Assembly: GCF_044457565.1 (NCBI RefSeq)
Contig: NZ_JBITGZ010000025.1
Span: 1 to 64,000, forward strand
Source of the DNA: Kitasatospora sp044457565
Lineage (GTDB): Bacteria > Actinomycetota > Actinomycetes > Streptomycetales > Streptomycetaceae
Length of the DNA: 64,000 bases
Reading direction: 5' to 3'
Shown here in pieces: positions 17,936 through 26,342 of the stretch (position 1 is the stretch's first letter; each line of letters opens with the position of its first letter). Made by a program: the position numbers and the translations under genes. Under the pieces are notes generated by a model. The model saw only the letters and a list, made by a program, of their open reading frames with translations. It made no database searches and was not told the origin of the DNA.

Positions 17936-18694
17936 ATGTCAGCGGCCCCGCCTGACAACGACGTGCTGTGGGCCCGAGGAGTCGTCAAGTCCCACCATGG
18001 CACTCCCGCCCTGCGCGGCATCTCGCTCGGCATCCGCGAGGGCGAGGTGCTGGCCGTCACCGGAGCGCGCGGCGCCGGCAAGTCCACCCTGCTCGGCTGC
18101 CTCTCCGCGCTACTCCCCGTCGACCAGGGCGAGGTCTGGTTCAACAGCTCCTCCGTCCACACCCTCGGCCGGGCCGGGCGTGAACGCCTGCGCCGCGACC
18201 GCTTCGGCTTCGTCGGCTCCGAACCCCACCTGGTACCGGAACTGACGGCCCGCGAGAACGTCGCCCTGCCGCTGCTGCTGGCCGGTGCCGGCAACAAGGC
18301 CGCGTACTGCGCCGCCGACGAGTGGCTGGAGCGGCTCGACGTCGCCGAAAGCAGCCGGCTGCGACCGGACCGGCTGATCCAGAGCCAGCGCCAGCGGATC
18401 GCCGTCGCCCGCGCGCTCGCCCCGCTGCCCCCCGTCGTCTTCGCCGACGACCCGACCGCGCCGCTGCACCGCGAGGCCGCAGATCAGGTCCTGCGGATAC
18501 TGACCAGCGCGGCCCGCTCGCACCAGCTCACCCTCGTCCTTGCCACCCACGATCCCGAGCTCGCCCGGTACGCGGACCGCACCGTCGCGCTGGTCGACGG
18601 ACGTCTCGCCGCGCCCGTCGCCCCCGTGGCGCGCGGCACCGGCGGCACCGGCGGCGTCACCGGCGCGTCCGCCGTCTCCGCCTCGCGCCGCTAG
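17936..18694 (+). CDS. ABC transporter ATPase with degenerate catalytic motifs
   Basis: This 252-residue protein has the fold and order of a LolD/MacB-type ATPase: Walker A GARGAGKS (43-50) and an intact H-loop in LATHDPE. Other motifs are degenerate. The Q-loop reads GFVGSEPH with no glutamine, the signature is LIQSQRQR (147-154) instead of LSGGQ, Walker B ends in DDP (171-173) with aspartate in place of the catalytic glutamate, and the D-loop is APLH. ATP binding is plausible, but hydrolysis may be slow or absent. It precedes an FtsX-like permease gene by 125 bases. The substrate is unknown. Confidence 0.85.
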   Translation: MSAAPPDNDVLWARGVVKSHHGTPALRGISLGIREGEVLAVTGARGAGKSTLLGCLSALLPVDQGEVWFNSSSVHTLGRAGRERLRRDRFGFVGSEPHLVPELTARENVALPLLLAGAGNKAAYCAADEWLERLDVAESSRLRPDRLIQSQRQRIAVARALAPLPPVVFADDPTAPLHREAADQVLRILTSAARSHQLTLVLATHDPELARYADRTVALVDGRLAAPVAPVARGTGGTGGVTGASAVSASRR

Positions 18695-18819
18695 GAGCCC
18701 GAAGCGGCCGACCTGCCGAAGGCGCTGAGCGCTGAGCGGGCTGAGCTGAGGGCAGCAGAGCCGGGCGTCGAAGCGCCGAGTGTTGAAGAGCTGAAGAGCG
18801 AAGAGCTGAAAGAGTCGAC

Positions 18820-19986
18820 GTGTTGTATCTCCGCCTGGCCCGTGGCTACCGGGTGCTCGACCTCGGCCGCTGGCTGCTCACCGCCCTCGCCGGCAGCGTG
18901 GTCGCGGCGTTCCTGCTGCGCTCGCTCGGCCGGGCGATGAGCGACCCGCAGGGCACCGACGGGTCCGTGGTCCGGCTGCTCTGGTGCCTGCCGCCGCTCG
19001 CCGCCGTCGCCTGGTTCGCCGCGGTCGCCGCCCGGGCCCTGCCCGCCCAGCGCCCCGAGCGGATCACCGGCCTGACCGCGGCCGGGGCCGGCTCCACCCG
19101 GATCAGGATCCTGATCGCCGGCGAGATCGCGCTGGCCAGCGCACTCGGCAGCGCCCTCACCCTGCTGCTCTTCCTGGTACTGCGCAACGACATCGCCGGT
19201 GACACGCTCGCCCCCGAGCTCGGCATGGGCGTCCCGCTGCCCGCCGCCGCCCCCGTCACCCTGCTCGCCCTCGTCCCGCTGGTCGCCGGAGTAGCCGCCG
19301 CCATCGCCGTACCCGCCGTCGAGACGCTGCCCGGCCGTGGCACTCCCGGCGGCACTCCCGGCACCGCCCAGGGATACACGCCACTGCGCCTCGCCATCCC
19401 GGTCGGCCTGACGGTGATCGGCCTCGCGCTGGAGCTGTACGGGCTGCGCTCCGGTGCCGCCGAGGACGGACGGCCACTCCACCTGCCGGCCGGGCTGGGC
19501 AGCACCAGCGTCGCCGCACTCGGCGGCTGGGCCGGCACCGCGATCGGCCTCGCGCTGCTGACCGGCCCGCTGCTCGCCTGGGCCGGGCGGCTGCTGGCCC
19601 TCGGCCGGCCGACCCCGCTGCGACTGCTGGCCGGCCGCGGCCTGACCGCCGAGGCCCGGCGGCTGAGCCCGCCGCTCGCCGTGCTCGCGCTGATCCTCGC
19701 GGTGGTGCTCACCACCATCCGGTACTGGGTCGGCACCCCGGACAGCGCGGACGTCCTGCCGGCCATCGAGGCGGTGCTGGTGCTCGGCTGCGCCGTCGCC
19801 GCCGTGGTGGCCCGGCTGGCGGAGGTCCGCACCGCCCGTCGGCAGGTCACCGCCGGGCTGCTCCAGCTCGGGGCGGCGCCCCGGCTGCTGTTCGGCGCCG
19901 TCGCACTGCGCGCGCTCGCCGTCGGGACGGTGCTGCTGCTGACCGGCGGGCTGACCGCCGCACTGGGCGCGGCCACGCTGGCCTGA
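18820..19986 (+). CDS. FtsX-like ABC transporter permease
   Basis: The 388-residue protein is mostly hydrophobic, with about eight to ten membrane segments and no soluble domain, and is the membrane partner of the preceding ATPase by position. The GTG at 18820 has a GAAAGAG site upstream. The frame is closed by a stop just before it. The 125-base gap before it is made of repeated GCTGAG and GAAGAGC words and contains no gene. It ends next to a palindrome shared with convergent rlmN. Confidence 0.7.
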   Translation: MLYLRLARGYRVLDLGRWLLTALAGSVVAAFLLRSLGRAMSDPQGTDGSVVRLLWCLPPLAAVAWFAAVAARALPAQRPERITGLTAAGAGSTRIRILIAGEIALASALGSALTLLLFLVLRNDIAGDTLAPELGMGVPLPAAAPVTLLALVPLVAGVAAAIAVPAVETLPGRGTPGGTPGTAQGYTPLRLAIPVGLTVIGLALELYGLRSGAAEDGRPLHLPAGLGSTSVAALGGWAGTAIGLALLTGPLLAWAGRLLALGRPTPLRLLAGRGLTAEARRLSPPLAVLALILAVVLTTIRYWVGTPDSADVLPAIEAVLVLGCAVAAVVARLAEVRTARRQVTAGLLQLGAAPRLLFGAVALRALAVGTVLLLTGGLTAALGAATLA

Positions 19987-19993
19987 CCACGCG

Positions 19994-20013
19994 GGTGGCC
20001 CGGCCGGGCCACC
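19994..20013. terminator. Palindromic terminator between permease and rlmN
   Basis: A perfect 20-base palindrome (GGTGGCCCGG and its complement) lies 8 bases after the permease stop and 60 bases beyond the rlmN stop of the opposite strand. It could serve both genes. Confidence 0.55.
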
Positions 20014-20073
20014 GGGCCCGCGGTTATGGCCGACCGGGGCCGACCAGCTCGCGGTCCGCCCCGGCTCCGGGTC

Positions 20074-21174
20074 TCAGCCCGCGGCCGCCAGCTGCCCGCA
20101 GGCGCCGTCGATCTCCTGGCCACGGGTGTCCCGGACGGTCGTCGGCACACCGTGCGACTGCAGCCGACGGACGAACTCGCGCTCGTCCTCCGGGCGGGAG
20201 GCCGTCCACTTGGAGCCCGGGGTCGGGTTCAGCGGAATCAGGTTGACGTGCACCCGGTGGTTCTTGATCAGCCGCCCGAGGAGGTCCGCCCGCCACGCCT
20301 GGTCATTGATGTCCTTGATCAGCGCGTACTCGATGGAGATCCGGCGGCCGGACTTCTCGGCGTAGTTCCACGCCGCGTCCAGCACCTCGGCGACCTTCCA
20401 GCGAGTGTTCACCGGGACCAGCTCGTCCCGCAGCTCGTCATCGGGGGCGTGCAGCGAGAGCGCGAGGCGCACGCTCAGCTCCTCGTCCGCCAGCCGGTTC
20501 ATCGCCGGGACCAGGCCGACGGTGGAGACGGTGATGCCGCGCTGCGACATGCCGAAGCCGTCGGGCGCCGGGTCGGTCAGACGCCGGATCGAGGCCAGCA
20601 CCCGGTTGAAGTTCGCCAGCGGCTCGCCCATGCCCATGAAGACCACGTTCGACAGCCGCGCCTCGCCGCCGGGGATCTCCCCGGACTTGAGCGCGCGCAT
20701 GCCCGCGGCGATCTGCTCCACGATCTCGGCGGTGGACAGGTTGCGGTTCAGCCCGGCCTGGCCGGTGGCGCAGAACGGGCAGTTCATGCCGCAGCCGGCC
20801 TGCGAGCTGATGCACATGGTGACCCGGTCCGGGTAACGCATCAGCACGGACTCGACCAGTGTCCCGTCGAAGAGCTTCCAGAGCGTCTTTCGGGTGGTGT
20901 CGTCGTCGCAGGAGACGTGTCGCACGACCGACATCAGCTCCGGGAGCAGGGCCTCGGTGAGCTTCTCCCGGCTGGCAGCGGGGATGTCCGTCCACTCGCC
21001 CGGGTCGTTGGACATCCGGCCGAAGTAGTGGTTGGACAGCTGCTTGGCGCGGAACGGCTGCTCGCCCAGCTCGGCGACGGCCGCCTTGCGATCGGCGGGG
21101 CTCAGGTCGGCAAGGTGTCGCGGGGGCTTGGCGCCGCGCGGCGCGACAAAGGTCAGTTCTCCGGGTGCAGGCAT
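20074..21174 (-). CDS. rlmN: 23S rRNA/tRNA adenine C2 methyltransferase RlmN
   Basis: The 366-residue radical-SAM enzyme methylates C2 of A2503 in 23S rRNA and A37 in some tRNAs. The cluster cysteines C128, C132 and C135 sit in GCGMNCPFC. C359 near the C-terminus (DGACGQL) is the catalytic cysteine used in the mechanism of this family. Length is normal. It is the first gene downstream of cdsA, separated from it by a strong hairpin. Confidence 0.96.
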   Translation of the reverse strand: MPAPGELTFVAPRGAKPPRHLADLSPADRKAAVAELGEQPFRAKQLSNHYFGRMSNDPGEWTDIPAASREKLTEALLPELMSVVRHVSCDDDTTRKTLWKLFDGTLVESVLMRYPDRVTMCISSQAGCGMNCPFCATGQAGLNRNLSTAEIVEQIAAGMRALKSGEIPGGEARLSNVVFMGMGEPLANFNRVLASIRRLTDPAPDGFGMSQRGITVSTVGLVPAMNRLADEELSVRLALSLHAPDDELRDELVPVNTRWKVAEVLDAAWNYAEKSGRRISIEYALIKDINDQAWRADLLGRLIKNHRVHVNLIPLNPTPGSKWTASRPEDEREFVRRLQSHGVPTTVRDTRGQEIDGACGQLAAAG

Positions 21175-21196
21175 GGTTCATCCAGTGTCGCAGATG

Positions 21197-21233
21197 CCGC
21201 AGGCCCCGGACGCCGAGCGTCCGGGGCCTGCGG
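21197..21233 (-). terminator. Perfect 16-bp hairpin terminator of cdsA
   Basis: Arms at 21197-21212 and 21218-21233 pair perfectly around a 5-base loop. Transcription arriving from cdsA would stop here before rlmN. Between it and cdsA there are several copies of short CGGTCAGCTGCC and GTCGTACC words without an assigned role. Confidence 0.82.
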
Positions 21234-21347
21234 TCGTACCTCCCGCCGCACCGGCGGTCGTACCTGCGTTCGCGTCTCGCCGGTACCTGCGGGTGCGTCG
21301 TACCGCTCCCTTTCAGCTGCCGGTACCGGTCAGCTGCCAAGTGCCGG

Positions 21348-22724
21348 TCAGCTGCCGACAAAGGCTGCCAGCAGCAGCCAGACCACCGGTGCGGTCGGCA
21401 GGAGTGAGTCCAGCCGGTCCATGATGCCGCCGTGGCCGGGCAGCAGCGTGCCCATGTCCTTGATGCCCAGATCACGCTTGATCATGGACTCGCCGAGGTC
21501 GCCGAGGGTCGCCGTGACGGCCGCGCAGCCACCCAGGACCAGGCCCTGCCACCAGCTGCCGTCGTCGATGATCAGCTGCATCAGCAGCGCGCCCGCGAGC
21601 ATCGACAGCGCGATGCCGCCGGCCAGGCCCTCACGGGTCTTGCCCGGGCTGATCGTCGGCGCCAGCTTGGTCCTGCCGAACTTGTACCCGACGGCGTAGG
21701 CCCCGGTGTCGCTGCAGACCGTGACGATCAGGAAGAGCACGATCCGCTGCGGGCCGTCGTCGGCCGCCAGCATCATCGCGACGAAGGTGGCCAGGAAGGG
21801 GACGTAGAAGGCGGTGAAGATGCCCGCCGTTATGTCCCGCAGGTAGTTCTCCGGCGGCTGCGCCATCCGCCAGACCATCACCGCGAGCCCGGTCAGCGCG
21901 AGCGCTGCGGCGGCCCACTGCACGCCGGCCCAGTAACCCGTCGAGATCATCGCGACGCCACCGACCGCGAGCGGGACCAACGGTGCGTCGATCTCCTTGC
22001 GCTCGGCCAGCCTGCTGGTCAGCTCCCAGAGTCCGACCACCGCGGCCACCATGACGACGACCAGGAACAGCTCCTTGACCAGGAACAGCGAGGCGACGAT
22101 CACCGCGCCGAGGCCGACCCCCACGCCTATCGCGGCCTTGAGGTTGCGACCGCCGCGCTGCTTGCGGGGCTGCGGGTCGGGCTGGGCCACTGGTGTCTCC
22201 TGCCCTGGGAAGGACGGCACAGGGTGGTGGTGCGCCGGGTCGTTCGGCTGGGGGTGGTACTGCGGGGACTGTGGGGGCTGCGGAGCGCCGGCCTGTGGAC
22301 CTCCGAACGGCGCCGGACGGCCCACCGGGGCCGGACCTCCGGCCCCGGGCCACCCGGGCGGGGTCGAAGACGTCGGCGCGCGCAGCACCATCGTCTCCTC
22401 CGGCCCCGGGCCGCCCGCTCCCGGATGCTCGTCCCGGAACAGCGGGCCGCCGCTCAGCCGGCCGGGCGAGCGCGCCGGCGCCTGCTGCGGCCGGTGCGGG
22501 TCGGAGCCCGGCTCCGGGGAGTGCTCCTGGCCTGGGCCGGCCGGGACTGGGGGCATGAACCGAGTCTGCTCCGCATCACCGCCCCAGGACACCGGGGGCT
22601 GCTGCGAGTGACCCATTCGGTGCTGGAGGTCACCCGCAGCAGGCGCCGGCGCGGCGGGGTACGGAGGCAGGTACTGCTGGTCGGATGGGCCCCAGTAGCC
22701 AGGGGCGTCAGGGGCGTCGTTCAT
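21348..22724 (-). CDS. cdsA: Phosphatidate cytidylyltransferase CdsA with Pro-rich N-terminal extension
   Basis: The C-terminal 270 residues are an integral-membrane CTP:phosphatidate cytidylyltransferase, which makes CDP-diacylglycerol for phospholipid synthesis. The family signature appears as SPGKTREGLAGG and then LGDLGESMIKRD followed by LLPGHGGIMDRLDS. About 180 N-terminal residues before the first membrane segment are rich in proline, glycine and glutamine and look disordered. Total length (458) is well above typical bacterial CdsA (about 270-290). The ATG shares one base with the frr stop (TGATG), so the long start is supported by coupling. Confidence 0.93.
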   Translation of the reverse strand: MNDAPDAPGYWGPSDQQYLPPYPAAPAPAAGDLQHRMGHSQQPPVSWGGDAEQTRFMPPVPAGPGQEHSPEPGSDPHRPQQAPARSPGRLSGGPLFRDEHPGAGGPGPEETMVLRAPTSSTPPGWPGAGGPAPVGRPAPFGGPQAGAPQPPQSPQYHPQPNDPAHHHPVPSFPGQETPVAQPDPQPRKQRGGRNLKAAIGVGVGLGAVIVASLFLVKELFLVVVMVAAVVGLWELTSRLAERKEIDAPLVPLAVGGVAMISTGYWAGVQWAAAALALTGLAVMVWRMAQPPENYLRDITAGIFTAFYVPFLATFVAMMLAADDGPQRIVLFLIVTVCSDTGAYAVGYKFGRTKLAPTISPGKTREGLAGGIALSMLAGALLMQLIIDDGSWWQGLVLGGCAAVTATLGDLGESMIKRDLGIKDMGTLLPGHGGIMDRLDSLLPTAPVVWLLLAAFVGS

Positions 22725-23281
22725 CAGACTTCGAGCAGCTCGGCTTCCTTGTGCTTCAGCAGCTCGTCGACGTGTGCGACGAAGCGCGAGGTCAGGTCGT
22801 CGAGCTCCTTCTCGGCGCGGCGGCCCTCGTCCTCGCCGGCCTCGCCGTCCTTCACCAGCTTGTCGATCGCGTCCTTGGCCTTGCGTCGGATCGCCCGGAT
22901 CGAGATCTTGGCGTCCTCACCCTTGCCGCGGGCGACCTTGATGTACTCCTTGCGGCGCTCCTCGGTCAGCTGAGGGAACGACACCCGGATGATGGAACCG
23001 TCGTTGGACGGGTTGACGCCCAGGTCCGAGTCGCGGATCGCGGTCTCGATGTTGCGCAGGGCCGTCTTGTCGAACGGGGTGACGATCGCCATCCGCGGCT
23101 CCGGGACGGCGAACGAGGCGAGCTGGTTGATCGGCGTCGGGGCGCCGTAGTAGTCCGCCACGATCTTGGCGAACATCGCCGGGTGCGCCCGGCCGGTGCG
23201 GATGGCGGCGAAGTCGTCCTTGGCGACGGCTACGGCCTTCTCCATCTTCTCCTCGGCTTCGAGGAGGATCTCTTCGATCAC
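22724..23281 (-). CDS. frr: Ribosome recycling factor
   Basis: This 185-residue protein has the standard length and sequence of RRF (for example ADYYGAPTPINQLA and the helical C-terminal bundle). It splits post-termination ribosomes with EF-G. The start is a GTG with GGGAGC upstream. It lies between pyrH and cdsA, an order conserved in many bacteria. Confidence 0.97.
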   Translation of the reverse strand: MIEEILLEAEEKMEKAVAVAKDDFAAIRTGRAHPAMFAKIVADYYGAPTPINQLASFAVPEPRMAIVTPFDKTALRNIETAIRDSDLGVNPSNDGSIIRVSFPQLTEERRKEYIKVARGKGEDAKISIRAIRRKAKDAIDKLVKDGEAGEDEGRRAEKELDDLTSRFVAHVDELLKHKEAELLEV

Positions 23282-23449
23282 GGTCTGCTCCCTGTCCGGT
23301 ATGCCTTGATGCCGTACTGATGTCCCGCACGCGCACGCCGTGCGGATGCTTGCCGCGGCGTGCTGCCTGCCGGCTTGCTGGTCGCTCGCTGCACGCTACT
23401 CGTCGGCCGTCGCTCGGTGCTCGGTGCGGCGGCCGACGTGCCGGCCCGC

Positions 23450-24205
23450 TCAGGCCCGGACGGAATCCTGGCTGATGAGTGTGCCGATCTTCTCACTCTT
23501 CACCGCACGCGCGATATTGCCCTCCGCCAGCAGCTCGAACACCAGCATCGGCAGGTTGTTGTCCTTGCACAGCGTGATCGCGGTGAGGTCGGCGACCTTG
23601 AGGTCGCGCGCGATGACCTCGGAGTACTCCAGGGCGTCGAACTTCACGGCGTCCGGGTTGGTCCGCGGGTCGGAGTCGTAGACGCCGTCCACACCGTTCT
23701 TGCCCATCAGCAGCACCTCGGCGTGGATCTCCAGCGCGCGCTGGACGGCCGTGGTGTCGGTGGAGAAGTACGGCATGCCCATACCGGCGCCGAAGATGAC
23801 CACGCGGCCCTTCTCAAGGTGCCGGACGGCACGCAGCGGCAGGTACGGCTCGGCGACCTGGCCCATGGTGATGGCGGTCTGGACCCGGGTCTCGATGCCT
23901 TCCTTGATCAGGAAGTCCTGGAGCGCGAGGCAGTTCATCACCGTGCCGAGCATGCCCATGTAGTCCGAGCGCGCCCGGTCCATGCCGCGGACCTGGAGCT
24001 CGGCGCCACGGAAGAAGTTGCCGCCGCCGATCACCACGGCCACCTCGGTACCGGCGCGGACCACCGTGCCGATCTCCCGCGCGATCGCGTGCACGACGTC
24101 CGGATCGACGCCGAGGCCGCCGCCACCGGCGAACGCCTCACCGGACAGCTTCAGCAGAACCCGGCGCCGCCGGCCGTCCTGCGCGGTCTCCTGCGTCTCC
24201 TGCAT
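23450..24205 (-). CDS. pyrH: UMP kinase
   Basis: The 251-residue amino-acid-kinase-fold enzyme phosphorylates UMP to UDP in pyrimidine synthesis. Diagnostic segments are LLKLSGEAF near the N-terminus, VVIGGGNFFRG, and DYMGMLGTVMN. A GGAG site precedes the ATG. It stands between tsf and frr, with a hairpin separating it from tsf. Confidence 0.97.
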   Translation of the reverse strand: MQETQETAQDGRRRRVLLKLSGEAFAGGGGLGVDPDVVHAIAREIGTVVRAGTEVAVVIGGGNFFRGAELQVRGMDRARSDYMGMLGTVMNCLALQDFLIKEGIETRVQTAITMGQVAEPYLPLRAVRHLEKGRVVIFGAGMGMPYFSTDTTAVQRALEIHAEVLLMGKNGVDGVYDSDPRTNPDAVKFDALEYSEVIARDLKVADLTAITLCKDNNLPMLVFELLAEGNIARAVKSEKIGTLISQDSVRA

Positions 24206-24271
24206 GGACTTCTCCTTCTAACCTGCTGGTTCACAGATCCGGCTGTGCGAAGCCCGACCTGCGCGTACACG

Positions 24272-24329
24272 CGAGGAGGCCACTGCCGCGGGAACCGGTA
24301 CGGTGTCCTGCACGGCAATGGCCTCCTCG
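24272..24329 (-). terminator. Long-stem hairpin after tsf
   Basis: Arms of 17 bases (24272-24288 and 24313-24329) pair with one mismatch around a 24-base loop, about 140 bases beyond the tsf stop. This is a probable terminator or attenuator between tsf and pyrH. Confidence 0.7.
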
Positions 24330-24470
24330 TCGTTCATGGTGCCGACGTGGCCCCCGAGGGGTACGTAGAGAGCCCGATCGGCGCGTTCCTGCCGCCCTGG
24401 TCAGGAGCGGTGGCGGTTCCTACCCTATGCGGGGTCCTGACGGACGGGAACCAAGGTGGAACGTGGTGGC

Positions 24471-25310
24471 TCAGGCGCCGACGCGGAAACGCGCGAAGCG
24501 CTTGAGGGCGACGCCGTTCTCCTCGAGAACCTTGGCGACGGACTTCTTGTTGTCCTTCGCGAAGGCCTGCTCCAGGACGGAGTTCTCCTTGACGAAGCCG
24601 GTGACGCGACCCTCGACGATCTTCGGCAGGGCGGCCTCGGGCTTGCCCTCCTCGCGAGCGGTGGCCTCGGCGACGCGACGCTCGTTCTCGATGTCCTCGG
24701 CCGGGATGTCCTCGCGGGAGAGGTACTTCGGGGCGAAGGCGGCGATGTGCTGCGCAACATCCTTGGCGACCGCGGCGTTCTCCTTGTCGAGCTCGACGAG
24801 GACGCCGATGGCCGGCGGGAGGTCCGGGTCGGTCTTGTGCAGGTAGACCGCGACGTAGCCGTCACCGTCGAACTGCGCGAAGCGGCGGAAGACGATCTTC
24901 TCGCCCAGGCTCGCGTTGGCCTCGTCCACGAACTGCTGGACGGTCTTGCCGGCGGCGATCTCGGAGGCCAGCGCGGCCTCCAGGTCGGCCGGCGAGGTGG
25001 CGGCGACGTGGGCGGCGATCGTGTTGGCGACCTCGACGAACTTGCCGCCCTTGGCGACGAAGTCGGTCTCGCAGTTCAGCTCGACCAGCACGCCGGACTT
25101 GTTGTCCTCGGCGATCAGCGCGGCGACGGCGCCGTTGGAGGCGTCACGGCCCTCGCGCTTGGCGACGCCCTTCTGACCCTTGATACGGAGCAGCTCGACG
25201 GCCTTCTCGACGTTGCCCTCGGCCTCGTCGAGCGCCTTCTTGCAGTCCATCATGCCGGCGCCGGTGAGCTCACGGAGCTTCTTGACGTCCGCGGCGGAGA
25301 TGTTCGCCAT
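24471..25310 (-). CDS. tsf: Elongation factor Ts
   Basis: The 279-residue protein is the nucleotide exchange factor for EF-Tu. The N-terminal UBA-like part has KKLRELTGAGMMDCKKAL and the core has the TDFVAK motif (NCETDFVAKG). The ATG at 25310 gives the family N-terminus MANISA. 29 further in-frame codons upstream belong to the leader. It follows rpsB, with a hairpin in between that may reduce read-through. Confidence 0.97.
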   Translation of the reverse strand: MANISAADVKKLRELTGAGMMDCKKALDEAEGNVEKAVELLRIKGQKGVAKREGRDASNGAVAALIAEDNKSGVLVELNCETDFVAKGGKFVEVANTIAAHVAATSPADLEAALASEIAAGKTVQQFVDEANASLGEKIVFRRFAQFDGDGYVAVYLHKTDPDLPPAIGVLVELDKENAAVAKDVAQHIAAFAPKYLSREDIPAEDIENERRVAEATAREEGKPEAALPKIVEGRVTGFVKENSVLEQAFAKDNKKSVAKVLEENGVALKRFARFRVGA

Positions 25311-25388
25311 GGTGTGAATCTCTTCTCGCGTCTCGCGTGTCTGCGTGGGGTTGCGCCGGGGCCGATGGTTCGGCCCCGGCACGGGAGA

Positions 25389-25427
25389 GAGGGGCACCTA
25401 CCGGTGTCGTACCGGCGAGTGCCCCTC
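25389..25427 (-). terminator. rpsB-tsf intergenic hairpin
   Basis: Perfect 9-base outer arms (25389-25397 and 25419-25427) enclose further partly complementary bases (ACCGGT and ACCGGC). This is likely an attenuating terminator just after rpsB, which would make tsf expression partly dependent on read-through. Confidence 0.7.
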
Positions 25428-25439
25428 ACCCTTGGTACG

Positions 25440-26342
25440 TCAGGCCTGCTCGGCCTCGGCGGCCGGAGCCTCAGCCTCGCCGGCGGGGGCCTCAGCCTCG
25501 GCGGCGGGGGCCTCGGCAGCGACCTCGGCGGCGGCAGCCTCGGCGGCCGGAGCCTCCTCGACCTTCTTGTCGCCCTCGAGGATGTCCTTCTCCCAGTCGG
25601 CCAGCGGCTGGTCGGCGCCCGGCTCGGCCTTGACGTCGCCCTTCGCGACACCCGCGCGGGCCTTGAGGCCCTCGGCGACGGCGTCGGCGATCACGCGGGT
25701 CAGCAGGGTGACGGAGCGGATCGCGTCATCGTTGCCCGGGATCTTGTAGTCGACCTCGTCGGGGTCGCAGTTGGTGTCGAGGATGGCGACGACCGGGATG
25801 TTGAGCTTCCGGGCCTCGCCGACCGCGATGTGCTCCTTCTTGGTGTCGACGATCCAGACAGCGCTGGGAACGCGCTGCATGTCACGGATACCGCCAAGGG
25901 TCTTCTCGAGCTTGGTGTGCTCGCGCTCGAGGACCAGGAGCTCCTTCTTGGTGAGACCGGAGCCGGCCACGTCCGAGAAGTCGATCTCGCCGAGCTCCTT
26001 CATCCGCTGAAGGCGCTTGTACACGGTCTGGAAGTTGGTCAGCATGCCGCCGAGCCAGCGCTGGTTCACGTAGGGCATGCCCACGCGGGTGGCCTGCTCG
26101 GCGATGGCCTCCTGGGCCTGCTTCTTGGTGCCGACGAAGAGGACGCTGCCGCCGTGGGCAACGGTCTCCTTGACGAACTCGAAGGCGCGGTCGATGTAGT
26201 TCAGCGACTGCAGGAGGTCGATGATGTAGATGCCGTTGCGCTCCGTGAAGATGAAGCGCTTCATCTTCGGGTTCCAACGACGGGTCTGGTGACCGAAGTG
26301 GACGCCGCTCTCCAGCAGCTCCCGCATCGTGACGACGGCCAT
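25440..26342 (-). CDS. rpsB: 30S ribosomal protein S2
   Basis: The 300-residue protein begins with the standard S2 core (MRELLESGVHFGHQTRRW, KMKRFIF) and ends in a roughly 45-residue tail made almost only of Ala, Glu and Pro. The tail is a common actinobacterial addition of unknown use. A GAGGAG site precedes the ATG. It heads the rpsB-tsf unit, with its promoter in the divergent region to the right. Confidence 0.97.
   Translation of the reverse strand: MAVVTMRELLESGVHFGHQTRRWNPKMKRFIFTERNGIYIIDLLQSLNYIDRAFEFVKETVAHGGSVLFVGTKKQAQEAIAEQATRVGMPYVNQRWLGGMLTNFQTVYKRLQRMKELGEIDFSDVAGSGLTKKELLVLEREHTKLEKTLGGIRDMQRVPSAVWIVDTKKEHIAVGEARKLNIPVVAILDTNCDPDEVDYKIPGNDDAIRSVTLLTRVIADAVAEGLKARAGVAKGDVKAEPGADQPLADWEKDILEGDKKVEEAPAAEAAAAEVAAEAPAAEAEAPAGEAEAPAAEAEQA

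Noticed and set aside
17936..18694. Calling the ABC ATPase a pseudogene
   Set aside because: The frame is intact, Walker A and H-loop are preserved and a partner permease follows. Degenerate motifs alone do not prove loss of function.
18695..18819. Small gene in the GCTGAG-rich gap between ATPase and permease
   Set aside because: The frame entering the permease start is closed by a stop just upstream, and no ribosome-binding site and start combination fits another short ORF.
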